Source of the DNA: Candidatus Fraserbacteria bacterium
GTDB lineage: Bacteria; Bipolaricaulota; Bipolaricaulia; RBG-16-55-9; JAJCYT01
Direction of reading: 5' to 3'
Length of the DNA: 64,000 nt
Assembly (NCBI GenBank): GCA_029262795.1
Contig: JAJCYT010000028.1
Location: forward strand, 124,001-188,000
Positions 57,701 to 64,000 of this stretch are shown here, piece by piece. Positions within the stretch are counted from its first letter, which is position 1. Every line of letters begins with the position of its first letter. The translations under genes and the position numbers were made by a program. The notes beneath the pieces are model-generated. The model did not search any database. It saw nothing but the letters and a program-made list of their open reading frames with translations, and was not told the DNA's origin.

Positions 57701-58037
57701 AATGGCAATCCCTTACACATTGAATCAGGAACAACTTGGTGCCAATGCACCTGTGGCGTTAAATGTCCACAGCGTGCAGGCGTTGTCTCAGGCAAACGGT
57801 GGCTTCCGCTTCCGTGCTGAAGGCACAGGCATTGCAGGGATGCAGGTTCAGGTCTTTAACTTGGCCGGAACCAAGCTGTTCGATCAAGAAACAGCAGGCA
57901 ATTCCTTGATGTTCCAACCTTTCAACAGTGCAGGTCAGCCCTTGGCCAATGGTGTTTACCTCTACACGGTGACTGCCAAAGGTTTCAATGGGGAAACAAT
58001 CCGAAGCAGTATCAAGAAACTTGCGATCCTCCGTTAA
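54771..58037 (+). CDS. Secreted cohesin/dockerin/FlgD-Ig-like protein, paralogue 3
   Basis: A 1,088-residue protein. ATG at 54771 follows AAAGGAGG. The signal peptide ends AFG-Q. Same layout as paralogue 2: cohesin-like 1 (about 401-520), first dockerin loop (GDIDFDGQPTIGDALKVA, 555-580), inserted lectin-like module (599-760), an Asn/Asp-only linker (761-782), second dockerin part (TSRDVAEIARLAINFG), KPWYSFL (about 850), cohesin-like 2 (870-983) and a FlgD-like end with KKLAILR. The Asn/Asp linker looks like a DNA slippage product at the edge of the insert. Confidence 0.88.
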   Translation: MRFKFIGALAFMLLAIASTAFGQVAVEEVFHKAYPIEPGSPGSGMDAGTPAALGEGVIVFKFKVQDVDPIADDASDAAITCIFIQNLGTATGAADPVPDILEVMVLDEDGNSVGVVGPTLVTGVGAPPAGCEEVGQTNNPGNAQIRWEFFVALDAAPFIIPDDGMETFQVAVRTNTSALLDDDSQNHTVALQAILVVDETVGSPPNATTFVAPVTMDTMPDVIWNGGINKWTEDTWVINPIMPGDVGIVSRFTICDYDSNDHELTINRFFITQSQNANANSSDLTALALYRVEGFTRTQVASRVPDAAFDRNNNVAGGFSLPAADTAIVIPDDKCMTFELEAKVSPFATKMHIIQPNIQISTSEPRATPIDQTVNPEIKTSVGTMIGKGGLFLPDTKLIGKPGIIPLQVMGVQLPGVGTLQVGPSGKLQYDPSVINIKSIRGVKPYIVDATEINNRTGEARFTVRIDPALDVDGDGDPDDPRLTGVQDGTIANIFIEPIGKPGDGSRLVLTFDCLELVGQMNCLPTGFPFPDTPNQNPNNDITVSAGIVMLLYPGDIDFDGQPTIGDALKVANALLSCTDDNNNSGFVFSNTNNTSNTTTQDVTWVSGVNVDISGNDLSKDSTNNSFNAGAVSSQTLSGNGFVETTVDETNSNRMFGLSRGNTNTDFEDIDFAVQLRSNGTILVRRNGDIEFDPATDLTYRRGDVVRVEVDDNDVLFKLNGSTFFTLSNVISNSSFPLLVDTALAGENSTIENVVLGTITGDNNDNNDNNNNDNNDNNNSNGRIDGLTDEQKSAADVARPFAGSNEIPDCDTLTSRDVAEIARLAINFGTEPAPAGVMPAAATTSQAVNKPWYSFLSDMWNWVTGASQSDMASVDLNFNEGSSTFDLQISDVPGVALGGVQGRLYFDPTATQINGARGLNGYNVVALEVDNALGEVRFMALTSKGQGVHQGNIVQFSTTGEPLNPTLSVEALVDEDAMAIPYTLNQEQLGANAPVALNVHSVQALSQANGGFRFRAEGTGIAGMQVQVFNLAGTKLFDQETAGNSLMFQPFNSAGQPLANGVYLYTVTAKGFNGETIRSSIKKLAILR
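56566..57050 (+). repeat. Lectin-like module between dockerin halves, paralogue 3
   Basis: Module with QDVTWVSGVNV, FNAGAVSSQTL, GFVETTV, NRMFGLSR, RRNGD, FPLLVDTA and NVVLGTI. Placed at the same point of the dockerin as in paralogue 2. Confidence 0.7.
57051..57112 (+). repeat. Asn/Asp codon microsatellite
   Basis: A run of AAC/AAT/GAC/GAT codons directly after the lectin-like module, encoding only Asn and Asp. Confidence 0.8.
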
Positions 58038-58051
58038 GTTCAATGTGTGGC

Positions 58052-58086
58052 AAGCCCCTGCTCAGGCACCTCCTGAGCAGGGGCTT
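58052..58086 (+). terminator. Terminator of paralogue 3
   Basis: A 15-bp perfect stem AAGCCCCTGCTCAGG with its complement (58052-58066, 58072-58086), then TTTGCCTTTTTT. Confidence 0.88.
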
Positions 58087-58305
58087 TTGCCTTTTTTATA
58101 CCTACCTATCATTTTTCTTCTTTCCTGTTAAATTTCATCCTTGAATAAAACAATCAATAGATGTTAGAACAAAACGCCAAAGTTTAATCTTGCTCTCATG
58201 AAACCAATGGCTGTGGGAGATTGATGCGCACCGTTCACGTTGTTGTCAGACGCTTGTCCTTGGATTGGCACAGCCCCTTGCTCATCATATGGCTGTGGTG
58301 ACACC

Positions 58306-59358
58306 ATGAAACAAAAATTATTTAGAGGGTTTTTAGGGATAGGATTAATCTGCTGGTTTGTGTTGAGTTTTTCAACCGGCCAAGCACAAACCGCGGCAAC
58401 TGTTAGCCTGCCAAGTTTATCTGTGCCAGAAGGGTTGAACATTGGTGTGAAAATGTCCATCAGTGGTATTCCTGGTGCAGGTCTTTCTGATTTTCAAGGT
58501 GCGCTTAGCTTTGATCCCAATGTGGTGCAAGTCAGCCGTGTGACGGGCTTAAATGGTTATACGGTATTTGCGTCGCAATTGGATAATCAGTCAGGTGAAG
58601 CCCGTTTTGTGGTGGCAAAGACCAACACCCCGTTCTTGCAGCAAGGTGATGTGTTGGAATTTAGCTTTACGCCAGTGGCTTCTGTGGGGTCAAGCACCAC
58701 AATGGCGGCGAGAATGACCACTTTTAATGACAGCAACGGGGTGTTTATTCCCCATGAAATGTCAGCAGGGCGTTTGACCATTGTCCAACGAGAACCATTG
58801 GTATCTTCTTTTTCTTTTACACCACAGCCTGTCATTAAGGGACAACCTGTTCAATTTACAAACACCACGGTGCCTTCACAGGGAGCTGCCATCGAAAACA
58901 CGAGTTGGAATTTTGGCGATGGCAACACCAGTGTGGAGCAAAATCCGACACACACTTTTGCACAGCCAGGCGTGTTTACCGTTGAATTGAATGTGACCGA
59001 TAATTTTGGACGCAATAATGCCACCACGCAGCAAGTGAACGTGTTGGAATCTGCGCCCACCACCGAAGGGGTGGTGGAATCGCGAACCTTTCCTCAGCCT
59101 GCAAGCACGCAGGTGACATTTGTGTATCAAGTGCCCAACAGCGCCCAACGGGTCATGTTGTTTGTATTTGCTTCTACAGGGAAACAAGTGTTTGCCAACA
59201 ATGCGCTGGATGCGCGTGGTGGACGCTTTACCTGGGGCTTGGTTGGCAATGATGAAAATAGGGTATCTAATGGCGCTTATTTTTATGTGTTGACAGCGCT
59301 GGGCGAAGCAGGCAACAGCGTGGGACGTACGACTGGAAAGATCATTGTCCAGAGGTGA
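58306..59358 (+). CDS. Secreted cohesin-PKD-FlgD-Ig-like protein (pair 1)
   Basis: A 350-residue protein from ATG 58306 (MKQKLF). Signal peptide 1-28 ends QA-Q. A cohesin-like domain (about 31-165: SDFQGALSFDPNVVQVSRVTG, SGEARFVVA) is followed by a PKD domain (about 166-255: WNFGDGNTS, THTFAQPGVFTVELNVTD) and a FlgD-Ig-like end (about 262-350) closing with GKIIVQR. There is no dockerin. The gene lies 10 bases before a PorV-like barrel gene, which is probably co-expressed. A larger frame starting at 58240 is rejected because the signal peptide would be internal. Confidence 0.86.
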   Translation: MKQKLFRGFLGIGLICWFVLSFSTGQAQTAATVSLPSLSVPEGLNIGVKMSISGIPGAGLSDFQGALSFDPNVVQVSRVTGLNGYTVFASQLDNQSGEARFVVAKTNTPFLQQGDVLEFSFTPVASVGSSTTMAARMTTFNDSNGVFIPHEMSAGRLTIVQREPLVSSFSFTPQPVIKGQPVQFTNTTVPSQGAAIENTSWNFGDGNTSVEQNPTHTFAQPGVFTVELNVTDNFGRNNATTQQVNVLESAPTTEGVVESRTFPQPASTQVTFVYQVPNSAQRVMLFVFASTGKQVFANNALDARGGRFTWGLVGNDENRVSNGAYFYVLTALGEAGNSVGRTTGKIIVQR

Positions 59359-59368
59359 GGGGGAGACC

Positions 59369-60316
59369 ATGATATTTAGAAGTCTAATTATCCTTTTGTT
59401 GGTGACCCTCAGCGTGTCTGTTGGCGTTTGGGCGCAACCACAAAACCAATTGATTTCATTGTTCGATTTTGGAACCACCGTAAGAGCCACGGGCATGGGG
59501 GGCGCATTTGCAGGTTTGGCCGATGACGCTCAAGCCATTATTTATAATCCGGCCGGCCTAGGCCTGATTGAAAGATTACATGCCAACGCCACTGTGCAAA
59601 GTCATTTGGGTCAAAGCTCGATCAGTGGCCTGATTGCCGCCATCCCTTCTTTGGGTGTGGGGCTACAGCTTTACAGTGTCGATGGTTTGGTGCAACGCAC
59701 CATCGATGATCAAGCTGGTGCTGCGTTCAGTTATGGGCAGTTTGCCTTTTTGGGCGCAGGTGCGTTTCGATTGGGTGCATTGATTGGTGTGCCTTCATTA
59801 CGAACATTGAGTTTTGGTTTGCGTTTTAAATTTTTGAGTGTGAATACATTGTCTGCTGGTAACGGAAGTAGCTTTGCCCTGGATCCTTCGATGCTGTGGG
59901 AAATGGGTGGAGCCAACATTGCGGGATTGTCTATCAGTGCCATTCGTTTAGGGGCAACGGTGGATAATTTAGGCACAGGTATTACATATGGAAGTGGTTA
60001 TCAAGAAGCTTTAGGGATTGGGGCAAGAGTCGGTATCTCTGCTGTGGTGCAGTCAAGCACTGTGGTGGGTTTGGAGTTTAACACCGCAGATGGCCTGCAT
60101 TTGGGCGGGGAACATCGCTTGCCGATTCAAAATGCTGGCACGTTGTCCATTCGTACAGGGTTAAGCACCGCCAATGGGTTTACGTTCAATTTTGGTTTGG
60201 GCTTTCTCTATCAGCAATTAATCCGTGTAGATTATGCGTTTGCGTCTCATGGCCAGCTTTTTGGGTCTCATCAGCTGGCGGTGGCGGTGGCGTACAATCT
60301 TGGCCAGCTTTTTTAA
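59369..60316 (+). CDS. PorV/UPF0164-like outer-membrane beta-barrel (pair 1)
   Basis: A 315-residue protein from ATG 59369, after GAGGGGGAG. The signal peptide ends VWA-Q. The family motif is clear: RATGMGGAFAGLADDAQA then IYNPAGLGL. The rest alternates hydrophobic strands (about 14) as in FadL/PorV barrels. PorV of the type IX secretion system carries cargo with Ig-like C-terminal domains to the surface; the gene's partner encodes such a cargo-like protein. No PorT, SprA or PorU is in the window, so a secretion role is inference. Confidence 0.83.
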   Translation: MIFRSLIILLLVTLSVSVGVWAQPQNQLISLFDFGTTVRATGMGGAFAGLADDAQAIIYNPAGLGLIERLHANATVQSHLGQSSISGLIAAIPSLGVGLQLYSVDGLVQRTIDDQAGAAFSYGQFAFLGAGAFRLGALIGVPSLRTLSFGLRFKFLSVNTLSAGNGSSFALDPSMLWEMGGANIAGLSISAIRLGATVDNLGTGITYGSGYQEALGIGARVGISAVVQSSTVVGLEFNTADGLHLGGEHRLPIQNAGTLSIRTGLSTANGFTFNFGLGFLYQQLIRVDYAFASHGQLFGSHQLAVAVAYNLGQLF

Positions 60317-60394
60317 CCGTTTTGTTCAATACAGACAAGCTTCTCCATGAACTTTAATATAGGGGACCGTGATGTTGTTAGCGGGAGGGTTCTC

Positions 60395-61459
60395 ATGAGG
60401 AATGCGCGGCATTGGTGTGCTGTTTTTCTAATTTTAGGATTCGTTCAATTTCTTCTTGTCTACCCCACGTTTGCCCAATCTGTAGCAACGATCAAAGCAC
60501 CAACCGTCACGATGGAACTTGGCCAAACAATGCCAATTGCCATCACGGCGGAAAATGTGCAAAGCAACATTGTGGGGATTCAGGGGAGTTTTTCCTATGA
60601 CTCTTCTGTGTATACCGTCAGCAATCTGCGCTTTCACGATGCGTTTGAAGTCACTTCACAAAACATTCTCAACGATCAGGGACTGGTTCGCTTTGTCGCC
60701 ACATTGGTGATGAAGGACAATAATCCTATTGGGTTGTCGAACAGTACCTTGTTTACGTTTGATGCGACTGCCGTGGGTGCAGATGGCACGATGAGTGCCA
60801 TTGACTTGAATATTGATTTGGTTAAGAACATGGCGCATGAAGTGCTGGTGGTGACTGTCATTGATGGCAAAATCACCATCGTTGGTGGCGAACATCGACC
60901 ACCAACACCTAATTTTAGCTTTAATCCAGATCGTCCTACACCCAACGAAAAAGTGACATTTACTGATCTGTCCACCGATCAAGATGGCTTTTTAGTGAAT
61001 TGGCTCTGGGACTTTGGCGATGGCGGCACACTGGAAGTGCAGACTGCTTCTGAAGCAACCAATGTGATGCACACTTATGTTGTGGCCGGTGTGTACGATG
61101 TAACCTTAACCGTAACCAACAACTGGGGCATCAGTGCATCGGTGAGCAAACAGATCAGCGTAGGGGCCATGTATGGCACACCGATGCTGTATGTGTTTCC
61201 GAACCCTTGTATTGCTTTCTGTAAGTTCTTCTACAAGTTCCCGCAGGGCAGCACGGACTTTGTCTTATACATCTTCAACATTCGCGGTGAGAAAGTCTTT
61301 GATGCGGTGTTGAATCCGGCCACGAATGAACTCCGCTGGGATATGCGCGGTTTGAATGGGCAGCCTTTGCCAAACGGACCGTACTACTTCTATGCACAAG
61401 CGATCACGCCGGCAGGCGTGGTTCGAACCCCACTGGATGTACTGGTGATTAAACGGTGA
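60395..61459 (+). CDS. Secreted cohesin-PKD-FlgD-Ig-like protein (pair 2)
   Basis: A 354-residue protein from ATG 60395, after GGGAGGG. The signal peptide ends TFA-Q. Cohesin-like (about 30-168: MELGQTMPIAITAENV, GIQGSFSYDSSVYTV), PKD (about 170-265: WLWDFGDGG, VAGVYDVTLTVTN) and FlgD-Ig-like C-terminus ending VLVIKR. Same design as the 58306 protein, but sequence similarity is modest, so the duplication is old. It has two Cys in NPCIAFCKF that the first copy lacks. Confidence 0.86.
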   Translation: MRNARHWCAVFLILGFVQFLLVYPTFAQSVATIKAPTVTMELGQTMPIAITAENVQSNIVGIQGSFSYDSSVYTVSNLRFHDAFEVTSQNILNDQGLVRFVATLVMKDNNPIGLSNSTLFTFDATAVGADGTMSAIDLNIDLVKNMAHEVLVVTVIDGKITIVGGEHRPPTPNFSFNPDRPTPNEKVTFTDLSTDQDGFLVNWLWDFGDGGTLEVQTASEATNVMHTYVVAGVYDVTLTVTNNWGISASVSKQISVGAMYGTPMLYVFPNPCIAFCKFFYKFPQGSTDFVLYIFNIRGEKVFDAVLNPATNELRWDMRGLNGQPLPNGPYYFYAQAITPAGVVRTPLDVLVIKR

Positions 61460-61472
61460 TGGGAGGCAAACA

Positions 61473-62462
61473 ATGAACAAACGATTCTTACTTTGCTTGA
61501 TGGTGTTGATGTTCAGCTTGGCCCTCCCCGTACAGGCACAATCTGTGGTGTCTTTACTTGATATTGAACCGGGCGTTCGCTGCTTAGGTATGGGAGGCGC
61601 TTGTGTTGCGTTGGGTGATGATGAAACCACTGCATTTGTAAATCCTGCAGGGTTATCTTATTTGCGTGCCATGGCCTTTGAGTTCAATGCCGAAAATCGT
61701 TTTGGACGCAGCACCTATGGCGGCTTGACGTTTGCAGGTCGTAACTTAGGTGTGGGCGCACTATTCATGAATATCAGTGACATTGTGGGCCGAAACGAAA
61801 ATGGTGGTGTCACACGTAATTTTGATTACACCAGCATAGGCACTTACTTTTCTGCAGGTGCCACACTTCAGGATTTATCATTAACATTTCTCAGTACGCC
61901 ACCTTTGGATAACATTGCTGTGGGTGTGCGTGCCCAGATTTATCGTGTCGATTTCATGGGCGCTACAGGGAGCACATTGGGTTTGACACTGTCTCCCTCT
62001 GGCTTGTTTAAACTGCCTTTGGGTGGCAATGATCTTCGCATTGGTGCTATCGTTGAAAATTTGCTGCCAATTGGTATCACATACGGTTCAGGTCACAGCG
62101 AACCTTGGCGCATTGGAGCCCGTGTTGGCGCTGCAATGGACGTGATTGATGATCTTACTTTGGCCGCCGAGTTTGAAACCTCTGGTATTTTTCACTTGGG
62201 TGCTGAATACCGAGTCAGCAGTCTCAACACGCCTGAAATCAGTGGTCTGGCCATTCGTGCCGGTTCCATTTTTGTTCATGGTGGGCCCATGTTCACTGTG
62301 GGCTTAGGTGCTAAAATTGCCACCTACGAACTCAACTATGCCTTCACAGGGCATCCTTATCTGCCTGCGTCACATCGCCTGTCATTTACGGCGCGTTTTG
62401 CTAATCAAACCCTCATCTGCTTGTTCACCGGGTTTGACGAAGTGGGCATCTGCGATCCGTAA
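61473..62462 (+). CDS. PorV/UPF0164-like outer-membrane beta-barrel (pair 2)
   Basis: A 329-residue protein from ATG 61473, after GGGAGG. The signal peptide ends VQA-Q. Motif RCLGMGGACVALGDDETTAFVNPAGL, then about 14 amphipathic strands. Homologous to the 59369 protein (both have GITYGSG, LGAE or LGGEHR and a late SHRLSF or SHQLAV). It is 13 bases after its cohesin-PKD partner. Confidence 0.83.
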   Translation: MNKRFLLCLMVLMFSLALPVQAQSVVSLLDIEPGVRCLGMGGACVALGDDETTAFVNPAGLSYLRAMAFEFNAENRFGRSTYGGLTFAGRNLGVGALFMNISDIVGRNENGGVTRNFDYTSIGTYFSAGATLQDLSLTFLSTPPLDNIAVGVRAQIYRVDFMGATGSTLGLTLSPSGLFKLPLGGNDLRIGAIVENLLPIGITYGSGHSEPWRIGARVGAAMDVIDDLTLAAEFETSGIFHLGAEYRVSSLNTPEISGLAIRAGSIFVHGGPMFTVGLGAKIATYELNYAFTGHPYLPASHRLSFTARFANQTLICLFTGFDEVGICDP

Positions 62463-62560
62463 TCTTTTCAATTAAACGATCAAGCTTGATTCTGTTGGCA
62501 GTTGTTTCCGACTGAGAGATATTTTCTATATCTTAAAACCTATTTGATATTCAAAAGGAA

Positions 62561-63097
62561 TTATTGAGACTGTTGTTTCCAGAGTTCTAATGCCAGCATC
62601 GTTTTGACATCACGAATGTGGCCTTGATCTAAGAGGTTGGACATCTCGTCGAGGCCAAACGCGTTGACTTCCAGAAATTCATCCTCGTCTTGTTGAAGAG
62701 AATGATCTTCGATAAGGCCTTCTGCTTGATATAAAAACATTTCTTCATCACAGAACCCAGGGGTGAGATAAAAGCGACGCAATTCCGTGAGTTTTTCAGC
62801 GCGATACCCTGTTTCCTCAATCAACTCACGATGGGCACACGCCATCAGATTTTCATCTGGTTCCAGTTTACCCGCGGGAATTTCCCAAAATGCCTGTGCC
62901 ACTGCAACGCGGTACTGACGTACCATCAGGACCTTATGATCCAATATGGGCAAAATGGCGACTGCACCAGGGTGTCTGATAATATCCCGTTGAGTTTGCT
63001 TGCCATCTGGAAGTTCAACAGTGGCTTGTTCCAGGCGGATGAAATGACCTTCAAAGAGTGTTTCGCTGTGTAGAATTTTTTCAGACAGAGGCTTCAT
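62561..63097 (-). CDS. NUDIX hydrolase, ADP-ribose pyrophosphatase-like
   Basis: A 178-residue protein. The NUDIX box GKLEPDENLMACAHRELIEETG is intact. AVAILPILD, VRQYRVAVAQAFWEIPAGKLE and YLTPGFCDEEMFLY are as in ADP-ribose/GDP-mannose pyrophosphatases (NudF-like). ATG at 63097 overlaps the stop of the S1-domain gene by four bases. Confidence 0.9.
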   Translation of the reverse strand: MKPLSEKILHSETLFEGHFIRLEQATVELPDGKQTQRDIIRHPGAVAILPILDHKVLMVRQYRVAVAQAFWEIPAGKLEPDENLMACAHRELIEETGYRAEKLTELRRFYLTPGFCDEEMFLYQAEGLIEDHSLQQDEDEFLEVNAFGLDEMSNLLDQGHIRDVKTMLALELWKQQSQ

Positions 63098-63606
63098 GAA
63101 GAAGATGACGGACGTGGGCGGCGACGTCGGTTGTTGTTACGACGGCCGCGGGAGCGGTTATTGTTGTTGCGTGGTGTTTGTGCTTTGGCTTTTTTGTTTT
63201 CCAGGCGTTGCAAAGTGGTTTGCGCATCGGCCATCCAGTGAATAAAGGGGCGTTCTACAGGTTCTTCCACCTTAGGTACATGGATGGTTTGTGGCATGAT
63301 CAGTTCGCGTTCGCTGAGGTCACGTTGTACTTCAGCCATTTCCTGATCGTAACGGATGCTTTCCACATCTTGTTCTTGAACTTGTTTGATTGACAGATTT
63401 AGTTTTTCATCGTCGTTATGACCAAGGACTTTAACATTAATTTCTTCGCCCTCACTCAAATAATCGCCCACTGAGCGCACAAATTCTTCAGCAATTTCAG
63501 AGATATGCACCAGGCCGGTTTCGCCGCTGGGGAGTTCAATAAATGCCCCATACGCGCGAATTCGAGTGACTTTTCCTAGAACGACACTGCCAACTTGTTC
63601 TGTCAT
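63094..63606 (-). CDS. S1 RNA-binding domain protein
   Basis: About 170 residues from ATG 63606, with AGGTGA upstream (a GTG two codons earlier is the alternative). One S1 domain (about 5-75: VTRIRAYGAFIELPSGETG, LVHISEIA, DEKLNLSIK) is followed by a linker and a very basic, Asn/Arg-rich tail ending in five Ser. It resembles YugI/general stress protein 13-type RNA-binding proteins. It is translationally coupled to the NUDIX gene. Confidence 0.9.
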   Translation of the reverse strand: MTEQVGSVVLGKVTRIRAYGAFIELPSGETGLVHISEIAEEFVRSVGDYLSEGEEINVKVLGHNDDEKLNLSIKQVQEQDVESIRYDQEMAEVQRDLSERELIMPQTIHVPKVEEPVERPFIHWMADAQTTLQRLENKKAKAQTPRNNNNRSRGRRNNNRRRRPRPSSSS

Positions 63607-63658
63607 ATTCACCTAGCGTATCAATTTTATGAAATGCTTTCAACTGAACAGATCACAC

Positions 63659-64000
63659 TCAAGCATCAAGTTTGTAGCCAAAGCCACGTACATTGACGAT
63701 GAGCTTGGGATCTTTGGGGTCCGTTTCCAATTTGTTGCGAAGCAGATTGACGTATTTGATCACGTCCTTGGAAGAAACAAAGTGCTTGTCCTGCCACACG
63801 GCGGTAATAATTTCATCGTGTGAAAACACTTTTCCAGGTTGACTGGCCAGCAATTGCAGCAAATCATATTCCTTTGGAGAAAGTTTGGTGGGCTCGCCGC
63901 TGAGGGTGACTTCCTTGGTGCTGTCATCAATGCTGATGTCGCCCACCCGAAGTTGTGTGGGCTGATCACCTGATTGATACCGGCGCATCAATGCGGTGAT
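63659..64000 (-). CDS. OmpR-type response regulator, C-terminal DNA-binding domain (5' end outside window)
   Basis: The frame is open to the right edge (ITALMRRYQ continues upstream). The visible 114 residues are the winged-helix Trans_reg_C domain: LSPKEYDLLQLLASQPGKVF, HDEIITAVW, VIKYVNLLRNKLETDP, VRGFGYKLDA. The receiver domain and any sensor kinase lie outside the window. Confidence 0.92.
   Translation of the reverse strand: MTALMRRYQSGDQPTQLRVGDISIDDSTKEVTLSGEPTKLSPKEYDLLQLLASQPGKVFSHDEIITAVWQDKHFVSSKDVIKYVNLLRNKLETDPKDPKLIVNVRGFGYKLDA

Overview
The window (64 kb, no rRNA, tRNA, CRISPR or insertion sequence seen) comes from a diderm (Gram-negative) bacterium with an aerobic or microaerobic lifestyle. 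It carries lipopolysaccharide-export genes (an LptF/LptG permease joined to LptD), outer-membrane beta-barrel genes, a succinate dehydrogenase with a single Bacteroidetes-type cytochrome b subunit, and a Mn/Fe superoxide dismutase. Large secreted proteins with cohesin-like, dockerin-like, PKD, FlgD-Ig-like and PorV-like domains point to an uncultivated lineage of the FCB/Bipolaricaulota kind. That placement is inference with low confidence.

Layout. (1) 1-11011, minus strand: two very large secreted subtilisin (S8) proteases with repeated C-terminal modules, the second preceded by a small secreted protein ending in a prodomain-like segment. (2) 11248-20087, minus: a sulfate adenylyltransferase/APS kinase fusion; an unknown DNA-binding-like protein; a MarR-type (EPS-associated-like) regulator flanked by matching palindromes; two secreted von Willebrand A proteins with the same unusual C-terminal anchor; a YyaL-type thioredoxin-fold protein coupled to an ArgD-type aminotransferase. 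(3) 20294-27198, minus: a tryptophan-2-monooxygenase-like flavoenzyme, superoxide dismutase, and a compact operon (small protein, HAD hydrolase, voltage-gated-type channel, sulfotransferase-like protein, class IV aminotransferase, AEC transporter). (4) 27374-43606, plus: an envelope-biogenesis cluster (SurA/PrsA-like PPIase, glutaredoxin-like protein, LptF-LptD fusion), copper ATPase behind a CsoR-like operator, sdhCAB, a phosphatase, cysS, a NUDIX protein, an amidohydrolase and a stand-alone Lrp-type ligand-binding domain. (5) 43958-62462: a surface-protein region. It holds an FG-GAP/dockerin protein, three tandem monocistronic paralogues that each carry cohesin-like, dockerin-like and FlgD-like domains, then a four-gene block in which [cohesin-PKD-FlgD protein + PorV-like barrel] occurs twice. 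A MobA-like nucleotidyltransferase sits on the minus strand in between. (6) 62561-64000, minus: an ADP-ribose-pyrophosphatase-like NUDIX protein, an S1-domain protein and the 3' end of an OmpR-type response regulator.

Most notable: the LptF-LptD single ORF, whose only four cysteines fall where the LptD disulfide cysteines are expected; GTGA-N6-TCAC (CRP-type) palindromes before all three cohesin/dockerin paralogues (4, 1 and 2 copies); a lectin-like module of about 155 residues found seven times in four secreted proteins and, in two of them, lying between the two halves of a dockerin; the duplicated cohesin-PKD-FlgD/PorV-like gene pair; and the paired 'PVPFDTP' C-terminal anchors beside an EPS-type regulator. 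Together these suggest a secreted, surface-assembled protein system under coordinated (possibly cAMP- or redox-linked) control.
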